This document shows, one piece after another, positions 23,248 through 32,524 of a stretch of 64,000 bases of DNA. The position numbers and the translations under genes are program-made. The DNA comes from Clostridia bacterium (lineage in GTDB: Bacteria > Bacillota > Clostridia > Oscillospirales > CAG-272). The notes beneath the pieces are model-generated. The model searched no databases. It was not told where the DNA came from and was given only the letters and a program-made list of their open reading frames with translations. The stretch lies in the NCBI GenBank assembly GCA_017428635.1, contig JAFRQK010000020.1:34351-98350 (forward strand), given 5' to 3'. Position 1 is the stretch's first letter. Every line of letters starts with the position of its first letter.

Positions 23248-24192
23248 ATGGCGAAAGAAACAAAAGTCGTCTCCCGTAAAAACATGACCAAAAGGGCGTG
23301 GACGTGGCACCTCATGAAACAGAACAAGGTCGGCTACCTCATGGTGGCGCCTTACATGATCCTGTTCTTCCTGTTCACGTTTACTCCCGTCGTTCTGTCT
23401 CTGGTCATCGGTTTTACGGACTTCAATATGCTGCAGTTTCCGCACTGGGTCGGGATGCAGAACTACGTCACGATGTTCCTTGACGACGAGCTGTTCATAA
23501 CGGCGCTCAAATGGACGCTGTTCTTCGCGCTCGTTACCGGACCCGCGTCGTACCTGCTCTCGTTCATCGTCGCGTGGTTCATCAACGACCTCGACCCGCG
23601 CATCCGCGCCCTCGTTACGGTCGTCTTCTACGCGCCGTCCCTCGGCGGCAACGCATATCTCATCTGGCAGACGCTGTTCTCCGGCGACTCGTACGGGTGG
23701 GTCAACGGTTGGCTTCTCAAACTGGGGGTGATAAGCTCGCCTATCCAGTTCTTCACGAACAAGAGCTACATCTTGCCCCTCGTTATCACCGTCGCGCTCT
23801 GGCAGTCGCTCGGCATCTCGTTTTTGTCGTTTATCGCCGGTCTTCAGGGCATCGACAGAAGCCAGTACGAGGCTGCTGCGATCGACGGTATCAAGAACAG
23901 ATGGCAGGAGGCGTGGTACGTCACTCTGCCCAACATGAAGCCGCAGCTCATGTTCGGCGCGGTCATGGCGATCACCGAAGCGTTCGGCTTCGGCGCCATC
24001 GTGACGGCGCTGTGCGGAAGTCCGCCGACGGACTACGTGGGCTATACGCTGTCGCATCATATCAGTGAATACGGTACGATCAGGTGGGAGGTCGGGTATT
24101 CCTCGGCGCTCACGTTCGTGATGTTCCTCATCATGATCGGCGCGAACCTCCTCGTTACAAAAATCATTTCAAAGGTGGGCCAGTCTGCATGA
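23248..24192 (+). CDS. Sugar ABC transporter permease, MalF/UgpA type (pair 1)
   Basis: This 314-aa protein has six membrane helices, starting at KVGYLMVAPYMILFFLFTFTPVVLSLVIGF. The ATPase-contacting EAA loop reads EAAAIDGIKNRWQEAWYVTLPNMKP (about 210-234). GGAGAGGAG precedes the ATG. Its stop overlaps the start of the next permease gene (ATGA), showing coupled translation of a heterodimer. Confidence 0.93.
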   Translation: MAKETKVVSRKNMTKRAWTWHLMKQNKVGYLMVAPYMILFFLFTFTPVVLSLVIGFTDFNMLQFPHWVGMQNYVTMFLDDELFITALKWTLFFALVTGPASYLLSFIVAWFINDLDPRIRALVTVVFYAPSLGGNAYLIWQTLFSGDSYGWVNGWLLKLGVISSPIQFFTNKSYILPLVITVALWQSLGISFLSFIAGLQGIDRSQYEAAAIDGIKNRWQEAWYVTLPNMKPQLMFGAVMAITEAFGFGAIVTALCGSPPTDYVGYTLSHHISEYGTIRWEVGYSSALTFVMFLIMIGANLLVTKIISKVGQSA

Positions 24193-25061
24193 AAAAGATG
24201 AGAACAAGACGGCACACCGTCGTACTGAACCGGTCGCGCGGGGGCGACGCCGGTATCACCGTAGCGCTCTTCATTCTCGGTTTCGTCATGGTGCTTCCGC
24301 TCTTCTACGCGGTACTCCAGTCGTTCAAACCGCTTGACGAGTTCTTCGTATTTCCCCCGCGGTTCTTCGTATCGCATCCGACGCTCAGCAACTATCAGGA
24401 TCTGTTCTTCCTCATGAGCACCTCCTGGGTGCCGTTCTCGCGGTACATCTTCAACACGGTGTTCATCTCCGTCGCCGGTACGTTCGGCCATCTGGTCTGC
24501 GCGTCCCTCGCGGCGTACGTCATGTCGAAGATGGAGATGCCCGGCAAGAAGATCATGTTCCAGATGGTACAGAAATCCCTTATGTTCAACATGGGCGTTA
24601 TGGGAACGATAACGTTCGTCATCCTCCGTTACCTCGGATGGGTCGACACCTACTGGGCGGTCATCATACCGGCGTTCCAGCAGTCGCTCGGTCTGTACCT
24701 GATGAAGCAGTTCATGGATTCCAACGTGTCGAAAGAGGTCCTCGAGTCCGCCCGTCTTGACGGCGCGCGCGAGTTCAGGATCTTCTGGTCGATCGCGATG
24801 CCGATGGTCAAGCCCGCATGGCTGACCCTGATCATCTACTGCTTCAAGGATCTGTGGAATCAGGGAACGAGCGCGGCTATTTACTCCGAACAGCTCAAAA
24901 CGCTCAACGCGGGGCTCGGTCAGATCGCCGCGGGCGGTATTGCGCGTTCGGGCGTCGCAGCCGCTTCAACCGTCATAATGATGATCGTGCCGATCATCGT
25001 GTTCGTTATCATGCAGTCGAACGTCATCGAGACGATGGGTTCGAGCGGTATGAAAGACTAA
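24189..25061 (+). CDS. Sugar ABC transporter permease, MalG/UgpE type (pair 1)
   Basis: This 290-aa protein starts at ATG 24189, overlapping the previous gene by four bases; the longer open frame upstream is out of context. Helices begin at GITVALFILGFVMVLPLFYAVLQSFKPLDEFFVFPPRF, and the EAA loop is ESARLDGAREFRIFWSIAMPMVKPA. It would form the transmembrane channel with the MalF-type partner. Confidence 0.93.
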   Translation: MKKMRTRRHTVVLNRSRGGDAGITVALFILGFVMVLPLFYAVLQSFKPLDEFFVFPPRFFVSHPTLSNYQDLFFLMSTSWVPFSRYIFNTVFISVAGTFGHLVCASLAAYVMSKMEMPGKKIMFQMVQKSLMFNMGVMGTITFVILRYLGWVDTYWAVIIPAFQQSLGLYLMKQFMDSNVSKEVLESARLDGAREFRIFWSIAMPMVKPAWLTLIIYCFKDLWNQGTSAAIYSEQLKTLNAGLGQIAAGGIARSGVAAASTVIMMIVPIIVFVIMQSNVIETMGSSGMKD

Positions 25062-25072
25062 GGAGGTACGCG

Positions 25073-27241
25073 ATGAAAAAACTGACTAAGATCCTCCTCG
25101 GTCTTCTCGTCGCGGCGACGCTCCTGCCTCTCGCGGCAAGCGCGGCCCCGTATACGACGTACACGTACACGAGCGACGGAACGATCCTGTCCTCGCCTGA
25201 CGCCTACGTTCCGGACAGAGTGGTCGACGTCGATTACATGGGGATCGAGGATTACGTCGGATCTCACAGGAACATCACGTTCGACATCGAGGCGGACTAC
25301 GACTTCAGAGACGTTTTCGTGGGACCGGACCACAAGGTCTACGTCGTGGACGGAAACCACGGAGCGCTCCTGATACTCGACAGATATTACAGGGTCGAGA
25401 AGATCCTGAACAAATTCGTGAACGAATACGGCGTTCCCGATACGTTCTCGGGTCCCACCGGCGTCTTCGTCAACGACGAACGCATCTACGTCTGCGACAC
25501 GGACAACAACCGTATCGTAATGTTCGATACGGACGCAAACTATATCAAGATAATCGAAAAACCGCAGTCGACGATCTTCGAAGAGGGCTCGATATACAAG
25601 CCCGTCGCCGTCGCGGTCGACGATTTCGGACGGCTCTTCGTCATCTCCTCGACGACCTACCAGGGCGTCATCGTCATGGACGAGAACTCCGTGTTCTCCG
25701 GCTTCATCGGAGCGCAGAAGGACACCGTGAACCTCTGGCAGGCGATCATGAGACGGTTCCAGACTGAGGAGCAGAGAGAGCAGAGCGCGGAGAGAACGTC
25801 CAAAGAGCTCAACAACATAGCGATCGACAAGGACGGTTTCCTCTACGTCACCACGTCCTCGATCGACCCCGGGATGCAGCAGTCGTCCATCACGTCCAAA
25901 TCAAAGGAAAGCGACTACGCTCCGGTCAAGAAACTCAACTCCTCAGGCGAGGACATCATGAAGCGCAACGGCTACTACCCGCCGTCGGGCGAGGTCAGCG
26001 TCGCCACAAGTACGACCGCCGAGATCAAGGGCGCGTCGGTCATCGTCGACGCCGCCGTCGGTCCCGAGGGAACGTGGTCGATCATCGACCAGAAGCGCTC
26101 CAAGGTGTTCACATACGACGACAACGGTAACCTGCTGTTCGCGTTCGGAGACCTCGGAGATCAGGTCGGCAACGTCGCGAAAGCGACCGGTATCGTCTAT
26201 CAGGATTCCAAGATCCTCCTGCTCGACAAGCAGAACGACAGCTTCGTCGTTTACAGAAGGACCGAGTACGGCGATCTGCTTCTGAACGCTCTCAAGAACG
26301 ACAACGACAGAAAGTACAACGAGGCGATCAACGACTGGACGGAGATCCTGAAGCGCAACAACAACTACGAACTCGCGTACGTCCAGATAGGTAAAGCGCT
26401 TTACCGCGACGGCAAGTACGAAGAGTCGATGGAGTATTTCGAGTCGATCAAGGAGACGGAGAACTGGTCGCTGTCCTTCGCCGAGATCCGCAAGGACTGG
26501 GCGAACAAGTACTTCTGGATCATCCCGATCATCATCGTCGCGGTCTTCATCCTCGTCGTCAAATTCTTCGCTTACGCGAGGAAAGTCAACGCCAGGGCGG
26601 CGCTCAAGGTCGGCAGGAAGAGCCTGCGCGAGGAACTCATCTACGCGTTCCACGTCATCTTCCATCCGTTCGACGGTTTCTGGGATCTGAAGCACGAGCG
26701 ACGCGGTTCCGTAAGGAGCGCGACGATAATCCTGCTCATCACGGTCCTCGCGTTCTTCTACCGGTCGGTCGGTTACGGCTACGTCGCCGCTCCCAAAGAC
26801 GCGGACGCGCTCTCCATTCTCGGAACGGTCGCGGCGGTCATCATGCCGCTCGCGCTGTTCGCCATTGCGAACTGGTGCTTCACCACTCTGTTCGAGGGCG
26901 AGGGCTCGCTTAAAGACATCTACGTGGCGTGCTGCTATTCGCTGACGCCGCTGCCGGTATTCATCATTCTCGAAACGATCCTCTCGAACTTCATCGTTTC
27001 AACGGAGACGGGGATCGTACAACTCCTTTACACGGTCGCGATGCTGTGGATGGGACTGCTCCTCTTCTTCGGAATGATGATCACCCACGACTACACGATA
27101 TTCAAAAACATAATCACGATTATAGCAACGATCATCGGAATGATGTTCCTGATGTTCGTAGGTCTGCTGTTCGTAGCGCTCATCGGACGTATGTGGTCGT
27201 TCATCCGCAACATCGTCGTCGAGCTTGCGTTCCGATCGTAA
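25073..27241 (+). CDS. NHL-propeller/TPR/Yip1 membrane protein of the glycan operon
   Basis: This 722-aa protein has a signal peptide (1-24, LAASA/AP). A beta-propeller of NHL-type repeats follows (about 55-400; HKVYVVDGNHGALLILDRYYR, ERIYVCDTDNNRIVMFDTD, GRLFVISSTTYQGVIVMDEN, SKILLLDKQNDSFVVYRRTEYG). A TPR-like pair comes next (about 415-465, AINDWTEILKRNNNYELAYVQIGKALYRDGKYEESMEYFE), then a membrane helix (YFWIIPIIIVAVFILVVKFF), and a C-terminal Yip1 domain of about five helices (HPFDGFWDLKHERRG...). Propeller and TPR should lie outside the cell. No catalytic residues are evident. It is the only membrane-anchored non-permease in the operon. The ATG at 25073 follows AGGAGG. Confidence 0.85.
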   Translation: MKKLTKILLGLLVAATLLPLAASAAPYTTYTYTSDGTILSSPDAYVPDRVVDVDYMGIEDYVGSHRNITFDIEADYDFRDVFVGPDHKVYVVDGNHGALLILDRYYRVEKILNKFVNEYGVPDTFSGPTGVFVNDERIYVCDTDNNRIVMFDTDANYIKIIEKPQSTIFEEGSIYKPVAVAVDDFGRLFVISSTTYQGVIVMDENSVFSGFIGAQKDTVNLWQAIMRRFQTEEQREQSAERTSKELNNIAIDKDGFLYVTTSSIDPGMQQSSITSKSKESDYAPVKKLNSSGEDIMKRNGYYPPSGEVSVATSTTAEIKGASVIVDAAVGPEGTWSIIDQKRSKVFTYDDNGNLLFAFGDLGDQVGNVAKATGIVYQDSKILLLDKQNDSFVVYRRTEYGDLLLNALKNDNDRKYNEAINDWTEILKRNNNYELAYVQIGKALYRDGKYEESMEYFESIKETENWSLSFAEIRKDWANKYFWIIPIIIVAVFILVVKFFAYARKVNARAALKVGRKSLREELIYAFHVIFHPFDGFWDLKHERRGSVRSATIILLITVLAFFYRSVGYGYVAAPKDADALSILGTVAAVIMPLALFAIANWCFTTLFEGEGSLKDIYVACCYSLTPLPVFIILETILSNFIVSTETGIVQLLYTVAMLWMGLLLFFGMMITHDYTIFKNIITIIATIIGMMFLMFVGLLFVALIGRMWSFIRNIVVELAFRS

Positions 27242-27256
27242 GGGGGGGTTGAAACG

Positions 27257-30200
27257 ATGAAAATTATTAAGATACTGTCAACTCTCCTTGCGCTGATCTT
27301 CATCATTTCCGCTTTCCCGCTCGCGGCGTTCGCCGAGGGAGAGGACGAGACGGAAGAAGTGACTGTGACCGACACCGCCGACGGCGCCGATGAAGAAGGC
27401 GAAGAAGGCGAAGAAGGCGAGATCACCGACGGCAAAGTCGACTACATGAACGACGGATTCGCAAGCCGGGAGGCAAAACTCGAGACTATGACCGTCGTCC
27501 GCGAACAGGACGGCTACCGTCTCTGGTACGAGGAAGTCACCGGCGAGGTCGCGATCGAGCAGATGTCGACGGGCGAGATCCTCTTCACCAACCCGTACGA
27601 CATTTCCGCTAAGGGCTCGAAGATATCGACCACGGTGAAAAAGCAGCTGCTCTCGCAGATCCGCCTCACCTACCTCGACAACGAGAAGGAAACGGAAATG
27701 TACTCCTACGTGGAGGCTGCCGAAAAAGAGCAGATCCACCTGAAGAACATCAAGAACGGTATCCGCGTCGAGTACACGCTCGGCGACGACGCCGTCCAGC
27801 GTCTCGTTCCGCGTATGATCAGCGTCGAGCGCTTTGAAAAGTTCATATCCGGACCGCTTCAGGAAGCGGTCGACGAGGGTGTTCCCGGCGCGCTCTTCGC
27901 TCAGACGAAGATGATGGGCTTCTTCACCGAGAAAAACCTCGCGAAGGCTACGACCGAGAAGGCGGTCAGAGATATGGTCGCCACGTTCCCGATCGTAAAG
28001 CAGATGGCGGTCATGGTCTGCGACAAGTCGATCAAACCGGCGCGACTCAAAGAACTCGAGGGGTACATCAAGACGTTCTGTCCCAAGTACACGTACGAGG
28101 AACTTGAGTTCGACAACGAACAGACCGGCTACGTCAACACGGACGCCGCCCCGCCGAGATTCACGCTCGCGCTCGAGTACACCGTCTCCGAGGACGGAGT
28201 ACAGGTGAGCCTGCCCGCGAACGGTATCTCGTTCGACGAGGAAGCGTATCCGCTGAAAGAGATCTCGATTTTGCCTTACATGGGAGCGGGAAGCAGCAGC
28301 TTCACCGGATATACGTTCATTCCGGACGGTTCAGGTACGATCATAAGGTACGAGGACATCAAAGACGACATCTGGAAGGTGTCGGGCCAGATGTACGGAC
28401 CGGATTACGCTTACCACGAGATCGACGCGGGCAACGAGCAGACGATGAGGATGCCGGTGTACGGTCTTGTGACGCAGTACTCGAATCCGACCGTCGCGCT
28501 TGACGAAGGGGTCCCGGTCTACAAGGATTCCGGATTCCTCGCGATCATCACCGAGGGCGACTCGATGGCGACGCTGACGAGCGAGCACGGCGGATCGCTC
28601 TACAATTACAACCACGTTTACGCAACGTTCAACCCGCGTCCGAGCGACAGTTACAATCTCGCGGATTCGGTCTCCGTATCGGGAAGCGACGCGAAGTGGA
28701 CGGTCACTTCGGAAAGACGCTATACCGGAAGGTACACGATCAAGTTCGTGATGCTGACCGGAGAAAACGGCGGCAAGGGTTATGAACCGACTTACGTGGG
28801 AATGGCCGAGGCTTACCGCGACCACCTCTACGAAGAGGGAGTTCTGACCAGGCTCGAGGCGTCGGACGATCTGCCGCTCTTCATTGAGTCGTTCGGCTCG
28901 ATCAAGACGACGAAGAGGATCGCCTCGATCCCCGTCAAGGTCGACGCTCCGCTCACGACGTTCGATAACGTCGAGACGATGGCGAACGAACTGAAGGCGG
29001 AGGGCATCGAAAACATCAACTTCAAACTCCGCGGTTTCGCGAACGGCGGTCTCAAGTCGACGATGCCGTACAAACTGAAATGGGTCGGCGAACTCGGAGG
29101 CAACGGCGGATTCTCGGATCTTGTCGCATACGCCGGCGAAAACGGCGTCGGGATCTATCCCGATTTCGACTTCGCCTACCTCTACGTCAAAGACGCCTTT
29201 GACGGCGTGAACCTCAAAAACAACGCCGTCAAGACGATCGACGACCGTTACAACAGGAAGAAGGTCTACGACCCGGCGCTCCAGACGCTCGTGCCCAACT
29301 CGGACATGGACATCGATATGGACATGACGGCGATCTCGCCCGCGTCGTTCGACTACTTCTACAGCAAACTGTCAAGCAACTATTCCGGATACGGGAACCC
29401 GGCGATCTCGCTGTCGACGCTCGGATCGGATCTTAACTCCGACTTCAACAAGAGCAACCCGTATCACCGCGAAGACAGCAAGGAGATCACGACCGATCTT
29501 CTCGCGAGAGCGAAAGAGGATTACGGTTCCGTGATGGTCTCCGGCGGAAACGCGTACGTCTACGATTACGCCGACGTCATCACCGACGTTGCGCTCACGT
29601 CGTCCGAATACATCTACGCGTCGGGCTCCGTCCCGTTCATGGGCATCGTGCTCCACGGCGCGAAGACGATCACGGGTGAGCCGCTCAACATGGAGGGCGA
29701 CCCCGAGGAAGCGCTCCTGCGCGCGATCGAGAACGGCGCGACGATAAACTTCACGCTCTCGTATCAGAACACAGACAAGCTCAAGGACAGCGAGTACTGG
29801 AGACGGTACTACTCGGTATCTTACGAGATCTGGAAGGACGACGTCGTAGAGTATTACAAGACGCTGAACGACGCGACGAAGGATCTTCAGGACAAACTCA
29901 TCGTCGGCCACGAATACGTGAAGGCGAAGAGGATACCGGACGAGGACGAACTCGAAGCGGACGCGAAGGAACTCGAAAGACTTCAGAAGGAAGCCGAAGA
30001 GCAGGCGAGGATCGACGCTGAAAAGAAAGCAAAGATCGAGAGAAGAAACGCCCGCCTCGGCACCACGACGACGGTCGTCCCGTCGGGCAGCAAAACGCCC
30101 ACCGAAGTTGATACGACCAAGTACGAGGTGACCCGCGGCACGGTCGTCGGGGTCGAGTACGAGGGCGGAGTCAAGTTCTTGCTCAACTTCAACTCGTTCG

Positions 30201-30268
30201 AAGTCACGGCCGAGTACGACGGCACGGAATACACGATCGGAGCCATGGGCTTCGTAAGAATAGGTTAA
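27257..30268 (+). CDS. Large exported DUF5696 protein
   Basis: This 1003-aa protein has a signal peptide (1 to about 26, LAAFA/EG), a Glu/Asp-rich linker (about 27-60) and a long globular region without membrane segments. DUF5696-type landmarks are DGYRLWYEEVTGEVAIEQMSTGEILFTNPYD, ISILPYMGAGSSSFTGYTFIPDGSGTIIRYED, MRMPVYGLVTQYSNPTVALDEGVPVYKDSGFLAIITEGDSMA and a later segment with alternating strands and helices suggestive of a TIM barrel (IENINFKLRGFANGG, GIYPDFDFAYLY, SYDYADVITDVAL-like). The C-terminal 90 residues contain a Glu/Lys-rich helix. A role in glycan binding or cleavage is inferred from its neighbours. AGGGGGGG precedes the ATG. Confidence 0.8.
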   Translation: MKIIKILSTLLALIFIISAFPLAAFAEGEDETEEVTVTDTADGADEEGEEGEEGEITDGKVDYMNDGFASREAKLETMTVVREQDGYRLWYEEVTGEVAIEQMSTGEILFTNPYDISAKGSKISTTVKKQLLSQIRLTYLDNEKETEMYSYVEAAEKEQIHLKNIKNGIRVEYTLGDDAVQRLVPRMISVERFEKFISGPLQEAVDEGVPGALFAQTKMMGFFTEKNLAKATTEKAVRDMVATFPIVKQMAVMVCDKSIKPARLKELEGYIKTFCPKYTYEELEFDNEQTGYVNTDAAPPRFTLALEYTVSEDGVQVSLPANGISFDEEAYPLKEISILPYMGAGSSSFTGYTFIPDGSGTIIRYEDIKDDIWKVSGQMYGPDYAYHEIDAGNEQTMRMPVYGLVTQYSNPTVALDEGVPVYKDSGFLAIITEGDSMATLTSEHGGSLYNYNHVYATFNPRPSDSYNLADSVSVSGSDAKWTVTSERRYTGRYTIKFVMLTGENGGKGYEPTYVGMAEAYRDHLYEEGVLTRLEASDDLPLFIESFGSIKTTKRIASIPVKVDAPLTTFDNVETMANELKAEGIENINFKLRGFANGGLKSTMPYKLKWVGELGGNGGFSDLVAYAGENGVGIYPDFDFAYLYVKDAFDGVNLKNNAVKTIDDRYNRKKVYDPALQTLVPNSDMDIDMDMTAISPASFDYFYSKLSSNYSGYGNPAISLSTLGSDLNSDFNKSNPYHREDSKEITTDLLARAKEDYGSVMVSGGNAYVYDYADVITDVALTSSEYIYASGSVPFMGIVLHGAKTITGEPLNMEGDPEEALLRAIENGATINFTLSYQNTDKLKDSEYWRRYYSVSYEIWKDDVVEYYKTLNDATKDLQDKLIVGHEYVKAKRIPDEDELEADAKELERLQKEAEEQARIDAEKKAKIERRNARLGTTTTVVPSGSKTPTEVDTTKYEVTRGTVVGVEYEGGVKFLLNFNSFEVTAEYDGTEYTIGAMGFVRIG

Positions 30269-30281
30269 GGAGGTGCGGGGA

Positions 30282-31247
30282 ATGAACATGGTAAAAGATA
30301 AGATCGGCTCCGCGCCGAAGAAGAAAAAGATAGCCTCTCTGGACAAGAGAAAGGCGAGGGTCGGATGGTTTTTCGTCCTCCCGTTCATCATCGGTTTCCT
30401 CTTCATTTATCTTCCTATTATATTTAACTCCATAAAATTCAGTTTCAACCACATCATCATTCAGACGAGCGGCGGCTACAAGCTTGAGTTCGTCGGATTC
30501 CAGAACTACTCTGACGCGTTCCTCGTCGACGCCGGATTCAAGGATACGCTTCTGGCGGGTCTCGGACAGCTCGTGGTCGACATTCCCGCGATCGTGCTGT
30601 TCTCCCTGTTCATCGCGCTCATCCTGAATCAGAAGATCCTCGGACGCGCTGCGTTCAGAGCGATATTCTTCATCCCGGTCATTCTGACCACCGGCCTTAT
30701 CAGTTCGATCGACGCGAGCAACAACGACTTGCTCAACCATATGACGAACGGAAGCATCGATACGGGTGCGGGAGCCGCGGGGACAGGAATTCTGTCGGCG
30801 GCCTCGCTCGAAGGCCTGTTCAAAAACATGGTCGTCGGAGGCGAGTTCGTCGAGACGATCGTCGGGATCGTCAACGGCATTTACGACATCGTCAACAGAT
30901 GCGGCGTCCAGATGCTTATCTTCCTCGCGGGTCTGCAGTCGATCTCGCCGTCCATTTACGAGTCGTGCCAGATCGACGGCGCGAGCGGATGGGAGACGTT
31001 CTGGAAGGTCACTTTCCCGATGATCTCACCGATCATTCTCGTCAACGTCGTCTACACGATCATCGACGCGTTCACGTCGGCGAGCAACCAGGTCATGACG
31101 TACATCTCCAAGGTCTACGACAGTCCGAACAACGGCAACGTCATGTCGTCGGCGATGTCGTGGACGTACTTCCTGATCGTCATTGCGATAATCGCCGCGG
31201 CGGCGGGCATCATCAGCTCCGTCGTGTTCTACCAGAGAAGAGATTGA
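30282..31247 (+). CDS. Sugar ABC transporter permease, MalF type (pair 2)
   Basis: This 321-aa protein starts at ATG 30282, eight bases after AAGGAGGT; the GTG at 30273 lies inside that ribosome site. The first helix is RVGWFFVLPFIIGFLFIYLPIIFNSIKFSF, and the EAA loop is ESCQIDGASGWETFWKVTFPMISP. Between helices 3 and 4 it carries an extra extracytoplasmic stretch of about 50 residues (SSIDASNNDLLNHMTNGSIDTGAGAAGTG...) that the pair-1 permease lacks. It could be a contact site for the large surface proteins. Confidence 0.92.
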   Translation: MNMVKDKIGSAPKKKKIASLDKRKARVGWFFVLPFIIGFLFIYLPIIFNSIKFSFNHIIIQTSGGYKLEFVGFQNYSDAFLVDAGFKDTLLAGLGQLVVDIPAIVLFSLFIALILNQKILGRAAFRAIFFIPVILTTGLISSIDASNNDLLNHMTNGSIDTGAGAAGTGILSAASLEGLFKNMVVGGEFVETIVGIVNGIYDIVNRCGVQMLIFLAGLQSISPSIYESCQIDGASGWETFWKVTFPMISPIILVNVVYTIIDAFTSASNQVMTYISKVYDSPNNGNVMSSAMSWTYFLIVIAIIAAAAGIISSVVFYQRRD

Positions 31248-31262
31248 GGGGAGGCGAGTTGA

Positions 31263-32309
31263 ATGAATAAAACGGCTGAAACCCCGAGAGTCAAAAGAGA
31301 GACGAAAAACAGGATCCGCGTTGATTTCAAGCGAACTCCTCTTCTCGAACGCCTGAGAGCGAAATTCCTGAACTTCTACACCCTCAAAAAGGTGCTGTGG
31401 TACGTGTTCAGATTCCTGCTCCTCCTCGGCGTCTCGTTCGTCATTCTCTTCCCGTTCTTCTCGAAGATATCCGCTTCGTTCATGAGCGCGTCCGACTTTA
31501 CCGACGTGACCGTGCTCCTGATCCCGAAGAACCCGACTTTGTCGACGTACGCGGCGATCATAACGGAGAACGGATATTTCCAGGCGATGGGCAACACGTT
31601 CATCCTGTCGTTCATCTGCGCAGTGCTCCAGACGTTCGTCTGCACGATGATCGGATACGGCTTCGCAAAGTTCAGATTCAAGGGAAGCAAGATCCTGTTC
31701 TTCGCCGTCATCTTCACGATGGTCGTTCCGCACGCCACGCTTCGCCTCGCGATGTTCATGAAGTTCAAGAGCTTCGACGTTCTGTGGATCGGGACCCTTC
31801 TCAACAAGATAGGGCTCACGGCGAACTCGGGCATCAACATGCTCAATACGAACTGGCCGCTCTGGATCCTCTCCGCGACCGGGCTCGCTTACAAGAACGG
31901 TCTGTTCATCTTCCTGATGAGACAGTTCTTCAAGGGCATCCCGGACGAACTCGAGGAATCCGCGTATCTCGACGGATCGGGCGTGTTCAAGACGTTCGTC
32001 TTCATCATCCTGCCGAACTCGATCACGATGATGATCACGATCTTCATGTTCTCGTTCTGCTGGCAGTGGACGGACACGTTCTACTCGAACCTGTTCTACA
32101 CGAAGTCCGGAGCGATGCTGCTGCCCTCGATCATCAAGACGCCCGCCTCTCTGCAGGAGGTCGTCAGCAAAACGGCAGGCAGCAACCTGTACTCCTCTGC
32201 GATCACGAATACCTGCGGGCTGCTCATCATCTTCCCGCTCATCATACTCTACCTCTTCGGTCAGAAGTATATCGTTCAGGGTATCGAGCGCTCGGGTATA
32301 ACGGGCTAA
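31263..32309 (+). CDS. Sugar ABC transporter permease, MalG type (pair 2)
   Basis: This 348-aa protein has a basic N-terminal cytoplasmic tail of about 55 residues before the first helix (VFRFLLLLGVSFVILFPFFSKISASFM). The EAA loop is ESAYLDGSGVFKTFVFIILPNSIT, and the end is GQKYIVQGIERSGITG. GGGGAGG precedes the ATG. It is the last gene of the operon. No ATP-binding subunit is encoded, so a shared MsiK/UgpC-type ATPase must come from elsewhere. Confidence 0.92.
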   Translation: MNKTAETPRVKRETKNRIRVDFKRTPLLERLRAKFLNFYTLKKVLWYVFRFLLLLGVSFVILFPFFSKISASFMSASDFTDVTVLLIPKNPTLSTYAAIITENGYFQAMGNTFILSFICAVLQTFVCTMIGYGFAKFRFKGSKILFFAVIFTMVVPHATLRLAMFMKFKSFDVLWIGTLLNKIGLTANSGINMLNTNWPLWILSATGLAYKNGLFIFLMRQFFKGIPDELEESAYLDGSGVFKTFVFIILPNSITMMITIFMFSFCWQWTDTFYSNLFYTKSGAMLLPSIIKTPASLQEVVSKTAGSNLYSSAITNTCGLLIIFPLIILYLFGQKYIVQGIERSGITG

Positions 32310-32328
32310 TAGGAACAAACACACAAAC

Positions 32329-32354
32329 GCGGCGGGCGCGAAAGCGTCCGCCGC
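32329..32354 (+). terminator. Hairpin at the end of the glycan-transport operon
   Basis: GCGGCGGGCGC-GAAA-GCGTCCGCCGC is a strong 11-bp stem (one G-T pair) 20 nt after the last stop codon. Only a weak T-containing tail follows. Confidence 0.6.
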
Positions 32355-32437
32355 ACTATTGCAGAGAATGATAATAAAATAATGAGATCCTGTTCTCACC
32401 TCATCCGTCTTCTCGTCTGCTTGCTCCGCAAACAGGA

Positions 32438-32502
32438 TAAAATTCTGCTTGAAATGGGACCCATCCCAATTCATCCGGCTTTGCCGGAACCGCAGAATTT
32501 TA
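32438..32502. repeat. 65-bp palindromic element
   Basis: TAAAATTCTGC (32438-32448) and GCAGAATTTTA (32492-32502) are perfect inverted repeats. Inside are ATGGGACCCAT and CCGG-CTTTG-CCGG. The size and layout recall a very small non-autonomous repeat. No duplicated target site is obvious. Confidence 0.55.
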
Positions 32503-32524
32503 CAGTTTTGAACTCTTCATTACC

